From positions 3,224,001 to 3,288,000 of the forward strand of contig CBDBKI010000005.1 of the NCBI GenBank assembly GCA_965206615.1: a DNA stretch of 64,000 nucleotides. The letters are read 5' to 3'. Position 1 is the stretch's first letter; every line of letters starts with the position of its first letter. Made by a program: the position numbers and the translations under genes. The DNA is from VXNE01 sp965206615 (GTDB lineage Bacteria; Pseudomonadota; Gammaproteobacteria; Pseudomonadales; Azotimanducaceae). Below, in pieces: positions 46,900 to 55,464 of the stretch. Under the pieces are notes generated by a model. That model made no database searches, was not told where the DNA came from, and saw nothing but the letters and a program-made list of their open reading frames with translations.

Positions 46900-47658
46900 T
46901 CAGTCGCGCCCGAGTGCGAGGCCGTTCGCGGTCAGGTACGCGTGGCTGCGTTCAACAGCCGTCATCATATCGGTGTCGCAGCTGTCGAGCTCGACGATGA
47001 CCCACTCCAGCACCCCCGGGTCCGCAGCCGCGATCGTGCCCGGAATGTCCATTCTGCCGTCGCCGACAGCCACATGGGCCTCGCCCTTCTCGAGGGGTCC
47101 ATCCTTGATGTGCAGCAGCGGCGCCCGATCCCGGACACGCGCCACTTCCGCCGCCGGGTCGCAGGCACCGAAGTTCGCTGCCCAGTAGGTATCCACTTCG
47201 AACTGCACCTCCGGACAGAGTTCCTGCAAGCGGTGATAGGCCGTGACGCCTTCAATCTCGACGAACTCCCACCAGTGGTTGTGCAGGAACAGGGCGATAC
47301 CGGCGGGGCGCAACCCGTCGATCAGCGTGTTGACGGTGTCCGCGGTGCGCTTGACCGCATCCAGATCGCGGAAGTCGTCCGGCGCGAATCCGCCGGCCGC
47401 ACGGTTCAGGCCGAGTTCCCCGACGACATCGCACACCTGGGCGATCTCGGACCGATTCGCCCACGGGTAGTGGCTCGCGGACACCCGCATGCCCAGTTCC
47501 TCGACCCGGCGTCGGAACGCGGCCGGCGACATGCCGAACAGCGAGAACGGTTCGACGCCCGCGTAGCCGACTTCGGCGAGACGCGTCAGGACGCCGTCGA
47601 AGTCGGCCTCCGACGCCTCGCGTAGCGAGTACAGCTGCACCGACAGGGGTGTCGTCAC
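46900..47658 (-). CDS. Sugar phosphate isomerase/epimerase-type TIM-barrel protein
   Basis: Protein of 252 residues of the xylose isomerase-like (AP_endonuc_2) superfamily. The N-terminal SVQLYSLRE, the metal-site strands with LFLHNHWWEF, QFEVDTYWA and LLHIKDGPLEKG, and the terminal EWVIVELDSCD follow the usual barrel order. Members include isomerases, epimerases and, with Gfo/Idh/MocA partners, enzymes acting on 3-keto sugars. The ATG overlaps the oxidoreductase stop by 4 nt. Confidence 0.9.
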   Translation of the reverse strand: MTTPLSVQLYSLREASEADFDGVLTRLAEVGYAGVEPFSLFGMSPAAFRRRVEELGMRVSASHYPWANRSEIAQVCDVVGELGLNRAAGGFAPDDFRDLDAVKRTADTVNTLIDGLRPAGIALFLHNHWWEFVEIEGVTAYHRLQELCPEVQFEVDTYWAANFGACDPAAEVARVRDRAPLLHIKDGPLEKGEAHVAVGDGRMDIPGTIAAADPGVLEWVIVELDSCDTDMMTAVERSHAYLTANGLALGRD

Positions 47659-48716
47659 GGTGTCACCTCCCGTCCGGTCGCGGACGATGCGTAGATGGCG
47701 TCCAGGATGCGTTGCACGGCAAGCGCCTGCTGCGGCGGTACTGCGGACGATGCGCGACCGGCGATCACGTCCAGAAAGTGCGACATGCGGCTCAGGTGCG
47801 GCCAGGCGAGTTCCCCGACCGACGGGGCCTCGACCGTGAGGTAGCCATCCTCACCGGGTCGGTAGAGCTTCGACTCGTAGACGCTGTATGCGGCGTCGGT
47901 GCCGAACAGTTCAATGCCCATGGTATCGGCATCCCCCTGGTGCATGGCCCAGGCCGCGTCGAGGGCCAGCGTGGCACCCCCATCGAGCCGGACGAGGGCG
48001 GTCGCGAAATCCTCGACGTCGAATACCGTGTCCTCGATGTCCGAGTGGCCCCAGGTGCCGTTGCCGAGGCCGCGGTTGCCGAACCTGGCGCAGGCGCAGC
48101 CGGAGACCGAAACCGCATCGAAGTCGTCCAGTGCGAAAAGCGCCGCATCGAGCATGTGCACCCCGATGTCGAGCAGGCTGCCGCCTCCGGCCTCGGCCTT
48201 GTGCGTGAACCAGCTTCCTATGCGCGGAATGCCGGCCCGCCGACGCCAGTACGCCTTGACGTGGTAGACCTCCCCGAGTTTCCCCTGCGCCACCAGGGCG
48301 CGCGCCGTCTGGACGGCCCGCGTGAAGCGCTGGTTCATCCCCACCATCAGGTGTCGACCGCTCGCTTGCGCGGCAGCGATCACCTCCCGCGCCTGCACCG
48401 CGTTCATCGCGAACGGCTTGTCCAGCATCGTGTGCTTGCCCGCCCCGAGCGCCGCACGCGCGAGTTCGGCATGGAAGCGATTGGGCACCGCGATGTAGAC
48501 CGCATCGACGGTGTCGAGGGCGAGGAGGTCTGTCGCCGCGTCGAACACCCGCTCGACCCGGTATCGCTCGGCGAACGCGCGGGCCCGCTCGGCATGGGGA
48601 TCGGCAACGGCGACGATCTCCGCTCCGGGCAAGGCGGCAAGCTCTCTGCATGCGATGTTGGCGATCGCGCCGGCGCCGATCACGCCGAACCGCGTTACTG
48701 CTGTCGAATCGCCCAT
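47655..48716 (-). CDS. Gfo/Idh/MocA-family oxidoreductase
   Basis: NAD(P)-dependent dehydrogenase of 353 residues. The N-terminal Rossmann fold has FGVIGAGAIANIA, the family Lys-Pro motif is LDKPFAMN, and the C-terminal substrate domain contains the conserved GGGSLLDIGVHMLD block with its catalytic His/Asp. It probably oxidises a sugar or cyclitol hydroxyl. It is the first gene of the minus-strand arm. The ATG at 48716 was preferred over one seven codons upstream. Confidence 0.93.
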   Translation of the reverse strand: MGDSTAVTRFGVIGAGAIANIACRELAALPGAEIVAVADPHAERARAFAERYRVERVFDAATDLLALDTVDAVYIAVPNRFHAELARAALGAGKHTMLDKPFAMNAVQAREVIAAAQASGRHLMVGMNQRFTRAVQTARALVAQGKLGEVYHVKAYWRRRAGIPRIGSWFTHKAEAGGGSLLDIGVHMLDAALFALDDFDAVSVSGCACARFGNRGLGNGTWGHSDIEDTVFDVEDFATALVRLDGGATLALDAAWAMHQGDADTMGIELFGTDAAYSVYESKLYRPGEDGYLTVEAPSVGELAWPHLSRMSHFLDVIAGRASSAVPPQQALAVQRILDAIYASSATGREVTP

Positions 48717-48877
48717 CCGGCCTCCTGCCGCGCCCACGTCAACTATCGTAGCGCATGGCAGCGCTGCTAATCTTCGGGCTCACCGAGACCCGGAGTGAGT
48801 CCCCAGTTGCACCAGACGCGTTGCCGATGCTTCGCCTTGCCAGGTCCGGACGCGTCACACTCCACGGGCGACGTTTC

Positions 48878-50080
48878 GTGAAGCGACTCCGCATGGGGCT
48901 CGTTGGCGGCGGCGAAGGGGCCTTCATCGGCCCCGTCCACCGCATGGCGGCGGAACTCGACGGGACGATCGAACTGGTGTGCGGGGCGTTCTCGAGCGAT
49001 CCGGATCGGTCGAGGCGCTCCGGCACCGACCTGTACGGGCTTCCCACGTCCCGCTGCTACGGCAGTTTCGACGAGATGTTCCGCTCCGAGGCCGCGCTCG
49101 GCAAGGACGAGCGCATGCACTTCGTTGCCATCGCCGTGCCGAACCACCTGCACTTCCCGGTCGCGCGGGCCGCACTCGCAGCGGGGTTTCACGTCATGTC
49201 GGACAAGCCCGCGACCCTGAACCTCGCCGAGGCGCGCAACCTGGAGGCGCTCGTTACCGAAACGGGCCTGCTGTTCGGGCTCACCTACAACTACACCGGC
49301 TACCCGATGGTGAAGGAAGCCAGGCACCTGGTCCGGGCGGGCGCCTTCGGCGAGGTCCGACGCATCGTGGTGGAGTACATCCAGGGTTGGCTCGCGCAAC
49401 CCGTCGAACACGACGGCAACAGGCAGGCCGAATGGCGCACCGACCCCGCGCGCTCCGGGGCCGCGGGATGTATCGGCGACATCGGCACGCACGCCGAGAA
49501 TCTGGCCGCGTACGTCACGGGGCTGTCCATCACCGAAGTCTGTGCGGACCTCACGGCTTTCGTGCCCGGCAGACGCCTCGACGACGACGGCAACGTGCTG
49601 CTGCGCTTCGACAACGGCGCCCGCGGCGTGCTGTTCGCCAGCCAGGTCGCGGTGGGCGAGGAGAACGGGCTGAGACTTCGAGTGTATGGCGAACGCGGTG
49701 GGCTGGAGTGGTCGCAGATGGAACCGAACTCGCTCGTCGTACGCTGGCCCGATCGCCCGGCGGAACTGCACCGCACCGGCGGAGCAGGAGTGAGCGCGGC
49801 GGCCACTGCCGCGACGCGTTTGCCGGCTGGCCACCCCGAGGGCTTCCTCGAAGCATTTGCCGTGCTCTATCGCAACTTTGCCGAAGCGTTGCGCGCGCAC
49901 CTTGACGGCCGGCGCGCGGACGCAACGGGCGCAGACTTTCCGACGCTCGCCGACGGCATCCGTGGCATGGCCTTCGTCGAGACCGTGGTCGAGAGCGCCC
50001 GCCGTGGCGGCTGGGTCGACTTCCCGGACGTCGCCGCGTCCCCGCACCACACTTCGCAATCCGAGCAGGGAGCAGCATGA
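48878..50080 (+). CDS. Gfo/Idh/MocA-family oxidoreductase, second copy
   Basis: Protein of about 400 residues with the Rossmann motif GLVGGGEGAFIG, the Lys-Pro motif SDKPATLN and the catalytic block GCIGDIGTHAEN. It is only distantly similar to the copy on the opposite strand. The start is GTG at 48878 (or ATG at 48893, at the Rossmann strand). The upstream 160 nt separate the two divergent arms and should carry both promoters. Its stop overlaps the next isomerase start as ATGA. Confidence 0.92.
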   Translation: MKRLRMGLVGGGEGAFIGPVHRMAAELDGTIELVCGAFSSDPDRSRRSGTDLYGLPTSRCYGSFDEMFRSEAALGKDERMHFVAIAVPNHLHFPVARAALAAGFHVMSDKPATLNLAEARNLEALVTETGLLFGLTYNYTGYPMVKEARHLVRAGAFGEVRRIVVEYIQGWLAQPVEHDGNRQAEWRTDPARSGAAGCIGDIGTHAENLAAYVTGLSITEVCADLTAFVPGRRLDDDGNVLLRFDNGARGVLFASQVAVGEENGLRLRVYGERGGLEWSQMEPNSLVVRWPDRPAELHRTGGAGVSAAATAATRLPAGHPEGFLEAFAVLYRNFAEALRAHLDGRRADATGADFPTLADGIRGMAFVETVVESARRGGWVDFPDVAASPHHTSQSEQGAA

Positions 50081-51132
50081 AGACGCTCAAGGGCCCCGCG
50101 ATATTCCTGGCGCAGTTCATGGCCGACGCAGACCCGTTCGACAACATCGAATCGATGGCGCGCTGGGCCGCGAGCCTCGGTTTCGTCGGCATCCAGGTGC
50201 CGATAGGAAATCCCCGTTTCATCGACGTGGCCCGCGCCGCCGAGAGCCGCGCGTACTGTGACGACCTGCGCGGCCGCGTTGGCGAGTACGGCATCGAGAT
50301 CACCGAGCTCTCCACGCACCTCGAAGGGCAGCTCGTCGCCGTGCATCCCGCCTACGATGCGCTCTTCGACGGCTTCGCCCCCGAGGCCCTGCGCGGCAAG
50401 CCTCGGGCACGAACGGAGTGGGCGATCGGGCAGGTGAAGCTCGCCGCCGCCGCCAGCCGCAACCTGGGCCTTGACGCGCATGCCACCTTCTCCGGCGCCC
50501 TGCTGTGGCCGATGGTGTACCCGTGGCCGCAACGACCCGCGGGTCTGGTCGACACCGGTTTCCGCGAACTCGCACGCCGCTGGCGCCCGATCCTCGACGC
50601 CTTCGAGGAACACGGCGTCGACTGCTGCTTCGAGATCCACCCGGGCGAAGACCTGCACGACGGCGTGACCTTCGAACGGTTCCTCGACGAGGTCGACCAG
50701 CACCTGCGCGCGAACATCCTCTATGACCCGAGCCACTTCGTGCTACAGCAACTGGACTACCTCGCGTTCATCGACATCTACCACGAGCGCATCAGGATGT
50801 TCCACGTCAAGGACGCCGAGTTCCTGCCCACCGGCAGGAGCGGCGTCTACGGCGGCTACCAGGACTGGGTCGACCGGCCCGGGCGGTTCCGCTCGCTCGG
50901 CGACGGGGCCGTCGACTTCCGGGGCATCTTCTCGAAGCTCGCCGCCTGCGACTTCGACGGCTGGGCCGTGCTGGAATGGGAGTGCTGCCTGAAGCACCAG
51001 GAAGACGGCGCGCGCGAGGGCGCGGCCTTCATTCGCGACCACATCATCCGCGTCACGGACAAGGCGTTCGACGATTTCGCGTCGCCCGGGGCCGACGACG
51101 CGACGAACCGGCAGTTACTCGGGCTCTCCTGA
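50077..51132 (+). CDS. Sugar phosphate isomerase/epimerase-type TIM-barrel protein, second copy
   Basis: Protein of 351 residues, longer than the copy on the other arm. Barrel strands with likely metal ligands are FEIHPGEDLHDG, ILYDPSHF, MFHVKDAEF and VLEWECCLK. The pairing with a Gfo/Idh/MocA enzyme, translationally coupled through ATGA, suggests sequential action on an oxidised sugar or related compound. The family is secure but the reaction is unknown. Confidence 0.9.
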   Translation: MKTLKGPAIFLAQFMADADPFDNIESMARWAASLGFVGIQVPIGNPRFIDVARAAESRAYCDDLRGRVGEYGIEITELSTHLEGQLVAVHPAYDALFDGFAPEALRGKPRARTEWAIGQVKLAAAASRNLGLDAHATFSGALLWPMVYPWPQRPAGLVDTGFRELARRWRPILDAFEEHGVDCCFEIHPGEDLHDGVTFERFLDEVDQHLRANILYDPSHFVLQQLDYLAFIDIYHERIRMFHVKDAEFLPTGRSGVYGGYQDWVDRPGRFRSLGDGAVDFRGIFSKLAACDFDGWAVLEWECCLKHQEDGAREGAAFIRDHIIRVTDKAFDDFASPGADDATNRQLLGLS

Positions 51133-51217
51133 CGGAAGGGGGCGCGAGAGGCCTCGGGGGCCACGGCGCAGCGGCGCTGGAGTACACTCGCGCGGTAGGT
51201 ATACGGAGGCGACACCG

Positions 51218-52108
51218 ATGACTCCTGAAGAAATCCTCGCCCGCCCCGCCAGGGCACTCACGCAGGCACAACGGGAACACTACTTCGCGTACGGGTATCT
51301 CGGCGCGCCGGCGGTGGTCGATGCCGGCTGGCTCGCGCGTCTGAACGAACGGACCGCGCACTACGTGAAGGAGAGCCGCCACGCGAATGACGACAAGCGC
51401 TTCGATCTCGAACCGGACCACGCACCGGACGCCCCGCGCATCCGACGGCTCAACTCCCCGGTCGACGTGGACGCGCTCTACTGGGAATTCGCCTCCGCCG
51501 GGCCGTTCGTGGACGTTGCCGAGGACCTGCTCGGGCCCGACATCAAGTTCCATCACTCGAAGCTCAACTTCAAGTGGAGCGGCGGCGGGGAAGAAGTGAA
51601 GTGGCACCAGGACATCCAGTTCTGGCCGCACACCAACTATGACGTCCTGACCGTCGGTGTCTACCTCGAGGACGTCGACGAACGCATGGCGCCGATGGGC
51701 GTGATCCCGAAGAGCCACCAGGGAACGCTCTACGACCTCTACGACCACGACCGCAACTGGACCGGCAACATCCGCGACGAAGACCTTCCCGGGATCGATG
51801 CCGGGAGCGCCGGCTACATCCAGGGGCCGGCCGGGACCGTGACCGTACACAACTGCCGCTCCATCCACGGTTCACCGCCCAACTGGAGTGCCCGTCCGCG
51901 ACCGCTTCTGCTGTGCGCCTACGCGGCGGCCGACGCGATTGCCATTACCGGCCTGGTCTCGCGCAGCCGACATGGCAACGAGATCGTCCGCGGCGAGCCG
52001 GCGCGCTGGGCGCGTTTCGACTCCCGGTCCTGCCTGATGCCACCTGACTGGGGCCGCGGCGGGCACAAGTCGATCTTTCAGCATCAGCAGAAGGAAGCGG
52101 CGGGCTGA
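51218..52108 (+). CDS. Phytanoyl-CoA dioxygenase (PhyH)-family oxygenase
   Basis: Fe(II)/2-oxoglutarate enzyme of 296 residues. The iron ligands are His130 and Asp132 in WHQDIQFWP and a distal His in VHNCRSIHGSPPNWS, and an Arg nearby (SARPRP) is positioned to bind 2-oxoglutarate. It sits between a TIM-barrel isomerase and an alpha/beta hydrolase on the same strand, so it likely hydroxylates an intermediate of that pathway. The ATG at 51218 gives the usual N-terminal LTQAQREHYFAYGYL. Confidence 0.93.
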   Translation: MTPEEILARPARALTQAQREHYFAYGYLGAPAVVDAGWLARLNERTAHYVKESRHANDDKRFDLEPDHAPDAPRIRRLNSPVDVDALYWEFASAGPFVDVAEDLLGPDIKFHHSKLNFKWSGGGEEVKWHQDIQFWPHTNYDVLTVGVYLEDVDERMAPMGVIPKSHQGTLYDLYDHDRNWTGNIRDEDLPGIDAGSAGYIQGPAGTVTVHNCRSIHGSPPNWSARPRPLLLCAYAAADAIAITGLVSRSRHGNEIVRGEPARWARFDSRSCLMPPDWGRGGHKSIFQHQQKEAAG

Positions 52109-52139
52109 GGCCTCCTCAACGCAAGGAAACGCTGGAACG

Positions 52140-52907
52140 ATGCCCATCCTGGAACACGAAGTAGACCTCTACTACACGGAGGCAGGCACCGGCGCCGCCA
52201 TCCTGTTCTGCCACGGCGCCGGCGGCAACGCCGCAAGCTGGTTCAACCAGTTCGGCGCGTTCGCGCCCGACTACCGTTGCGTCGCCTATGACTGCCGGGG
52301 CTTCGGCCGTTCGGGCTGCACGGCGGAGGAGTTCGACGGATCGCGATTCGGCGCCGACGCCATCGCCCTGCTCGACCACCTCGAGATCGAGTCGGCCCAC
52401 TTCGTCTGCCAGTCCATGGGCGGTTGGACGGGCGTGCAAGCGGCGCTCGGCTACCCCGGGCGCGTCCGCAAGCTCGTCCTGTCCGACACGATCGGCGGGA
52501 TCGCGCTGCAATCCGGAATCGACAGCATCCGGACGGTCGGCGACCGGGTCGCGGATACCCGCCTCGCCAACGCCGCCATCGCCCAGAGCTTTCCGGAAAA
52601 GAACCCGGCGCTCGCATTCCTGTACGCGCAGATCTCGGACTTCAACCGGTTGCCGCAGAGCGCCGTCGGAGGTTCCCTGTTTGACGAATCGGTCCGCGTG
52701 CCACTCGAGCGCGCCCGGACGCTCACGCAGCCCATACTTATCTTCTCCGGGACCGACGACGTGTTGTGGCCACCCTACGTGCTCGAGGAACTCGCCGAGG
52801 TCCTGCCGACGGCCGAGCGCTTCGAAATCGACTCCGGCCACTCGCCCTACTTCGAGAACCCGGAGGTATTCAACCGGGTGCTGCGGGAGTTCCTCGAACG
52901 CATGTAG
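52140..52907 (+). CDS. Alpha/beta hydrolase
   Basis: Protein of 255 residues with the oxyanion region FCHGAGGNAASW, the nucleophile elbow CQSMGGW (Ser), an Asp in FSGTDDVLWPP and the His in DSGHSPYFENPEVFN. Those are the complete catalytic triad. No lid domain of note is seen. It begins 31 nt after the PhyH gene and closes the plus-strand arm of the cluster. The substrate is unknown. Confidence 0.92.
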   Translation: MPILEHEVDLYYTEAGTGAAILFCHGAGGNAASWFNQFGAFAPDYRCVAYDCRGFGRSGCTAEEFDGSRFGADAIALLDHLEIESAHFVCQSMGGWTGVQAALGYPGRVRKLVLSDTIGGIALQSGIDSIRTVGDRVADTRLANAAIAQSFPEKNPALAFLYAQISDFNRLPQSAVGGSLFDESVRVPLERARTLTQPILIFSGTDDVLWPPYVLEELAEVLPTAERFEIDSGHSPYFENPEVFNRVLREFLERM

Positions 52908-52986
52908 GGGACGGGCTTGTCCCGTCCCGTCCCGAAGGCTTGCACGAGCTCGACACGGGCGACGACAAGCGTCGGCCCCCCCGCTG

Positions 52987-53355
52987 TCAGCCGTGCACGG
53001 CGGACACCTGGTCCAGGTAATACGTGTTGCCGTCCGGATCCGCGAAGATCGCCATGTAGCCGCCCCATGGCTCGCGGGTGGGCGGACGTGTGAATACGAC
53101 CTCCTTCTCCACGAGCGAGGCATGCGCCGTGTCCAGATCCTCCACGGTGAAACCGATCCCGGTGTGGCGCCCCACTTCCTCTCCCTCGGGCGCCTGCACG
53201 ACCGCGAAGCTCGCGCCCGCACTGGCGAAGGACGCGTAGCCGAAGTCGGCGTCCGCGAAGTTCAGCGGTAGCCCGACGGTGTCCCGGAAGAACGCCACCG
53301 CACGATCCACATCCGAGACCGTGACGTTGACGTAGGAAAGGCGCAACTCAGACAT
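52987..53355 (-). CDS. VOC/glyoxalase-bleomycin resistance-fold protein
   Basis: Protein of 122 residues with two beta-alpha-beta-beta-beta modules: YVNVTVSDVDRAVAFFRDTVGLPL and GIGFTVEDLDTAHASLVEKEV, then AIFADPDGNTYYLDQ. Metal-binding residues cannot be confirmed by eye. AGGAGA precedes the ATG at 53355 by 5 nt. An in-frame ATG at 53394 is less likely. Function within this superfamily is open. Confidence 0.9.
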   Translation of the reverse strand: MSELRLSYVNVTVSDVDRAVAFFRDTVGLPLNFADADFGYASFASAGASFAVVQAPEGEEVGRHTGIGFTVEDLDTAHASLVEKEVVFTRPPTREPWGGYMAIFADPDGNTYYLDQVSAVHG

Positions 53356-53440
53356 CGATATCTCCTTCCTCATAGACAGGTCGACGAGCCCCACGGACGC
53401 CGCGCGCGCGAGCCGGCAGATCCCGATGGGCCCCCGGGCA

Positions 53441-53779
53441 TCATCCGAGGCGCACGGCCGTACCGCTTGCGACGAGAAACACCATCCCCTTGCCGCCGCC
53501 GCTGATCTCGCTGAAGTCGAGGTCGACCCCGACCACCGCGTCGGCGCCGAGCTCCGTCGCCTGCTCCGCGAGTTCCATCAGGCAGGACTCCCGCGCCTCC
53601 CGCAGCGCCTTCTGATGCGTGCGGCTGCGGCCCCCGACGATGTCCCGGATGCCGCCGAGGATGTCGCGGAAGACATTGATACCCAGGACACACTCCGCAC
53701 TGACGATACCCAGGGTCTCCTCGATGTTGCGGTTCGGAACAGCGTGGGTCGTCGTCAGGTCGCTCAGCGTGACCGCCAT
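53441..53779 (-). CDS. YbjQ/UPF0145-family putative heavy-metal-binding protein
   Basis: Protein of 112 residues matching the UPF0145 family: an N-terminal strand, LGIVSAECVLGINVFRDI, the GGRSRTHQKAL helix, ARESCLMELAEQATELGADAVVGVDLDF and the terminal VFLVASGTAV. Members form pentameric rings; metal binding was proposed but the role is unsettled. It lies 85 nt upstream of the VOC gene on the same strand. Confidence 0.92.
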   Translation of the reverse strand: MAVTLSDLTTTHAVPNRNIEETLGIVSAECVLGINVFRDILGGIRDIVGGRSRTHQKALREARESCLMELAEQATELGADAVVGVDLDFSEISGGGKGMVFLVASGTAVRLG

Positions 53780-53872
53780 GGGAGGCTCCTCGCAAAGGTT
53801 GCGACTATACCCACAAACGCACTACTCCGAAGCCAACTGCAAGCCCCATTGCGAGAAATCCCGACCAGGCGG

Positions 53873-53901
53873 TTGCTACGCCAGGAGAGCGGCCCTACAA
53901 T
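53873..53901 (+). promoter_or_regulatory. Sigma70 promoter of a short terminated transcript
   Basis: TTGCTA (53873-53878), a 17-nt spacer and TACAAT (53896-53901) form a good vegetative promoter. Transcription would start near 53908 and meet the terminator at 54068-54101, giving an RNA of about 190 nt upstream of the MFS gene. Confidence 0.6.
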
Positions 53902-53934
53902 CGCGCGCCCTCGCACCCCGAGAACCCACCGGCC

Positions 53935-54045
53935 ATGCACCACAAGGCGCTGGACGTCTCCCTGACCGTCGACCTCCGGTCGATGGGCGGCGTGGTGTGC
54001 CCTGCCCCCATGGGCCGTTGGATCGGAGGCGCCGACACCGGGTAA
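53935..54045 (+). CDS. 36-codon small ORF within the terminated transcript
   Basis: An ATG at 53935 opens a 36-residue frame. It contains VDLRS and VVCPAPM, which recall the DxxGxxCPxP motif of TusA-type sulfurtransferases, but it is far shorter than TusA (about 80) and has two extra residues in the motif. No Shine-Dalgarno is obvious. It could be a small protein, a truncated TusA relic, a leader peptide for the MFS gene, or non-coding. Confidence 0.35.
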   Translation: MHHKALDVSLTVDLRSMGGVVCPAPMGRWIGGADTG

Positions 54046-54067
54046 TTTCCGCGAACCGTTCGCAAGG

Positions 54068-54101
54068 AACCCCGAAGCGCCCCGAGCCTTCGGGGTTTTT
54101 T
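54068..54101 (+). terminator. Intrinsic terminator / possible attenuator before the MFS gene
   Basis: A perfect stem AACCCCGAAG/CTTCGGGGTT (10 bp counting the A-U pairs) with a 10-nt loop is followed by a run of six T (54096-54101). It ends 31 nt before the MFS start codon. It is the clearest rho-independent terminator in the window. Confidence 0.9.
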
Positions 54102-54132
54102 CGTTTACGGACCAGGTAACAGGCAAAAGAAG

Positions 54133-55464
54133 ATGTCACCGCCCACCGCCCCACGAGCTGGCCGACAACTGGAACGCAACATCCAGCGCATGCTCGCCTT
54201 CTCGTTCCTGCAGGCGTTCATGGTGCTGATGCCCGTCATCGTGCTCTTTTTCGAGAGCCGCGGCCTGACGCTGTCCGAGGTCCTGCTGCTGCAGGCCTGG
54301 TTCGCGGTTCTCGTGCTGGTCTTCGAAGTGCCCTCCGGCTATCTCGCGGACCTCCTCGGGCGCAAGCGGACACTGGTCGTCGGCGCCCTGTTCGGTGGCG
54401 TCGGTCACGCCGTGCTGCTCTTCGCCGAAGGCTTCTGGCAGCTGGCGATCTTCGAGGGGTGCCTCGCCATCGGCTTCAGCCTGATGTCGGGGGCCAACCT
54501 CGCCCTGCTCTACGATACGGAACTCGCATTGCGCGAGATCGCCGGCAGGCGACCCCGTACCCCCAGGGCCGTCGGCAGGCTGTTCTTCATCAGGAACCTG
54601 TCCGAAGCGCTCGGGGCGTTCGCGTGCAGCCTGCTTCTGCTGTGGTCGATGGACGCGGCCATGTATGCCCAGGTGACGTCGGCCTGGCTCGCGTTCACGC
54701 TCACCTTCGGGCTCGTCGAGCCGCCGCGTGAGCCACTGCGGCACGACAGCCACGCCGCGAACCTCCGCGCCGTGCTGCGGCACCTCGTGGTGGACGACCG
54801 GATCCTGCGGCTGACGTTCCTCGCGCTCTGCCTGTGGCCGCTGACCACCATGTTCGCCACCTGGCTCCTGCAGAAGCACTGGGAGGGCCAGGAGATCGAT
54901 GTGCTCTGGTTCGGCTGCCTGTGGGGCGGGCTGACCCTCGTCGCCGCAGCGGCGGGGAAGTACGCGCTGGCGCTCGAAAACCGTATCGGCGCGACGGCGA
55001 TGCTGCTGATCGTCGGCTTCGCACCGGTCCTCGGCTACTTCGGTCTCGGCGGACTCGGCGCGGTTGGAGGCGTGCTGGCGAGCGCGGTGTTCTTCGCCTG
55101 CCGCGGTTTCGGCGGCGTCGTGCTGCGCCAGGCGCTCAACAAGCGCGTGCCGAGCAGTTTCCGGGCCACCGCGAATTCGTTCGCGAGCCTCGGCTTTCGC
55201 GGGGGATTTGCACTCACCGCGCCCGTCGTGGGCGCCGTACTGGACCTGTGGGGCATGGGAACGACGTTCCTGCTGCTGGCGATCGGCAGCCTTGGCATCG
55301 GTGTCGCTCTGCTGCTACCCCTGGTGGCCGCCGTCAGGGGCATGCGGCAGACCACGCCGGCGGATTCGGCGCCGCCGGCTCAGGGCGCCAGCCACTCCAG
55401 CCACCAGCCGTGCGGCGACGCCCTGGCAAGCAGGTCCGCCGGCATCGCCGCGCCGTCCCGGTAG
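54133..55464 (+). CDS. MFS transporter
   Basis: Membrane protein of 443 residues with about 12 hydrophobic helices. The loop 2-3 motif YLADLLGRKRT matches the MFS signature DRxGRR in degenerate form; a large loop joins helices 6 and 7. The last about 45 residues are hydrophilic and overlap the convergent DUF2332 gene by 85 nt. The substrate is unknown. It lies directly after a terminator, so it either has its own weak promoter or depends on read-through. Confidence 0.9.
   Translation: MSPPTAPRAGRQLERNIQRMLAFSFLQAFMVLMPVIVLFFESRGLTLSEVLLLQAWFAVLVLVFEVPSGYLADLLGRKRTLVVGALFGGVGHAVLLFAEGFWQLAIFEGCLAIGFSLMSGANLALLYDTELALREIAGRRPRTPRAVGRLFFIRNLSEALGAFACSLLLLWSMDAAMYAQVTSAWLAFTLTFGLVEPPREPLRHDSHAANLRAVLRHLVVDDRILRLTFLALCLWPLTTMFATWLLQKHWEGQEIDVLWFGCLWGGLTLVAAAAGKYALALENRIGATAMLLIVGFAPVLGYFGLGGLGAVGGVLASAVFFACRGFGGVVLRQALNKRVPSSFRATANSFASLGFRGGFALTAPVVGAVLDLWGMGTTFLLLAIGSLGIGVALLLPLVAAVRGMRQTTPADSAPPAQGASHSSHQPCGDALASRSAGIAAPSR

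Noticed and set aside
53935..54045. Full TusA gene
   Set aside because: The CPxP-like motif is present, but the frame ends after 36 residues and a terminator follows, so no complete domain can be encoded.
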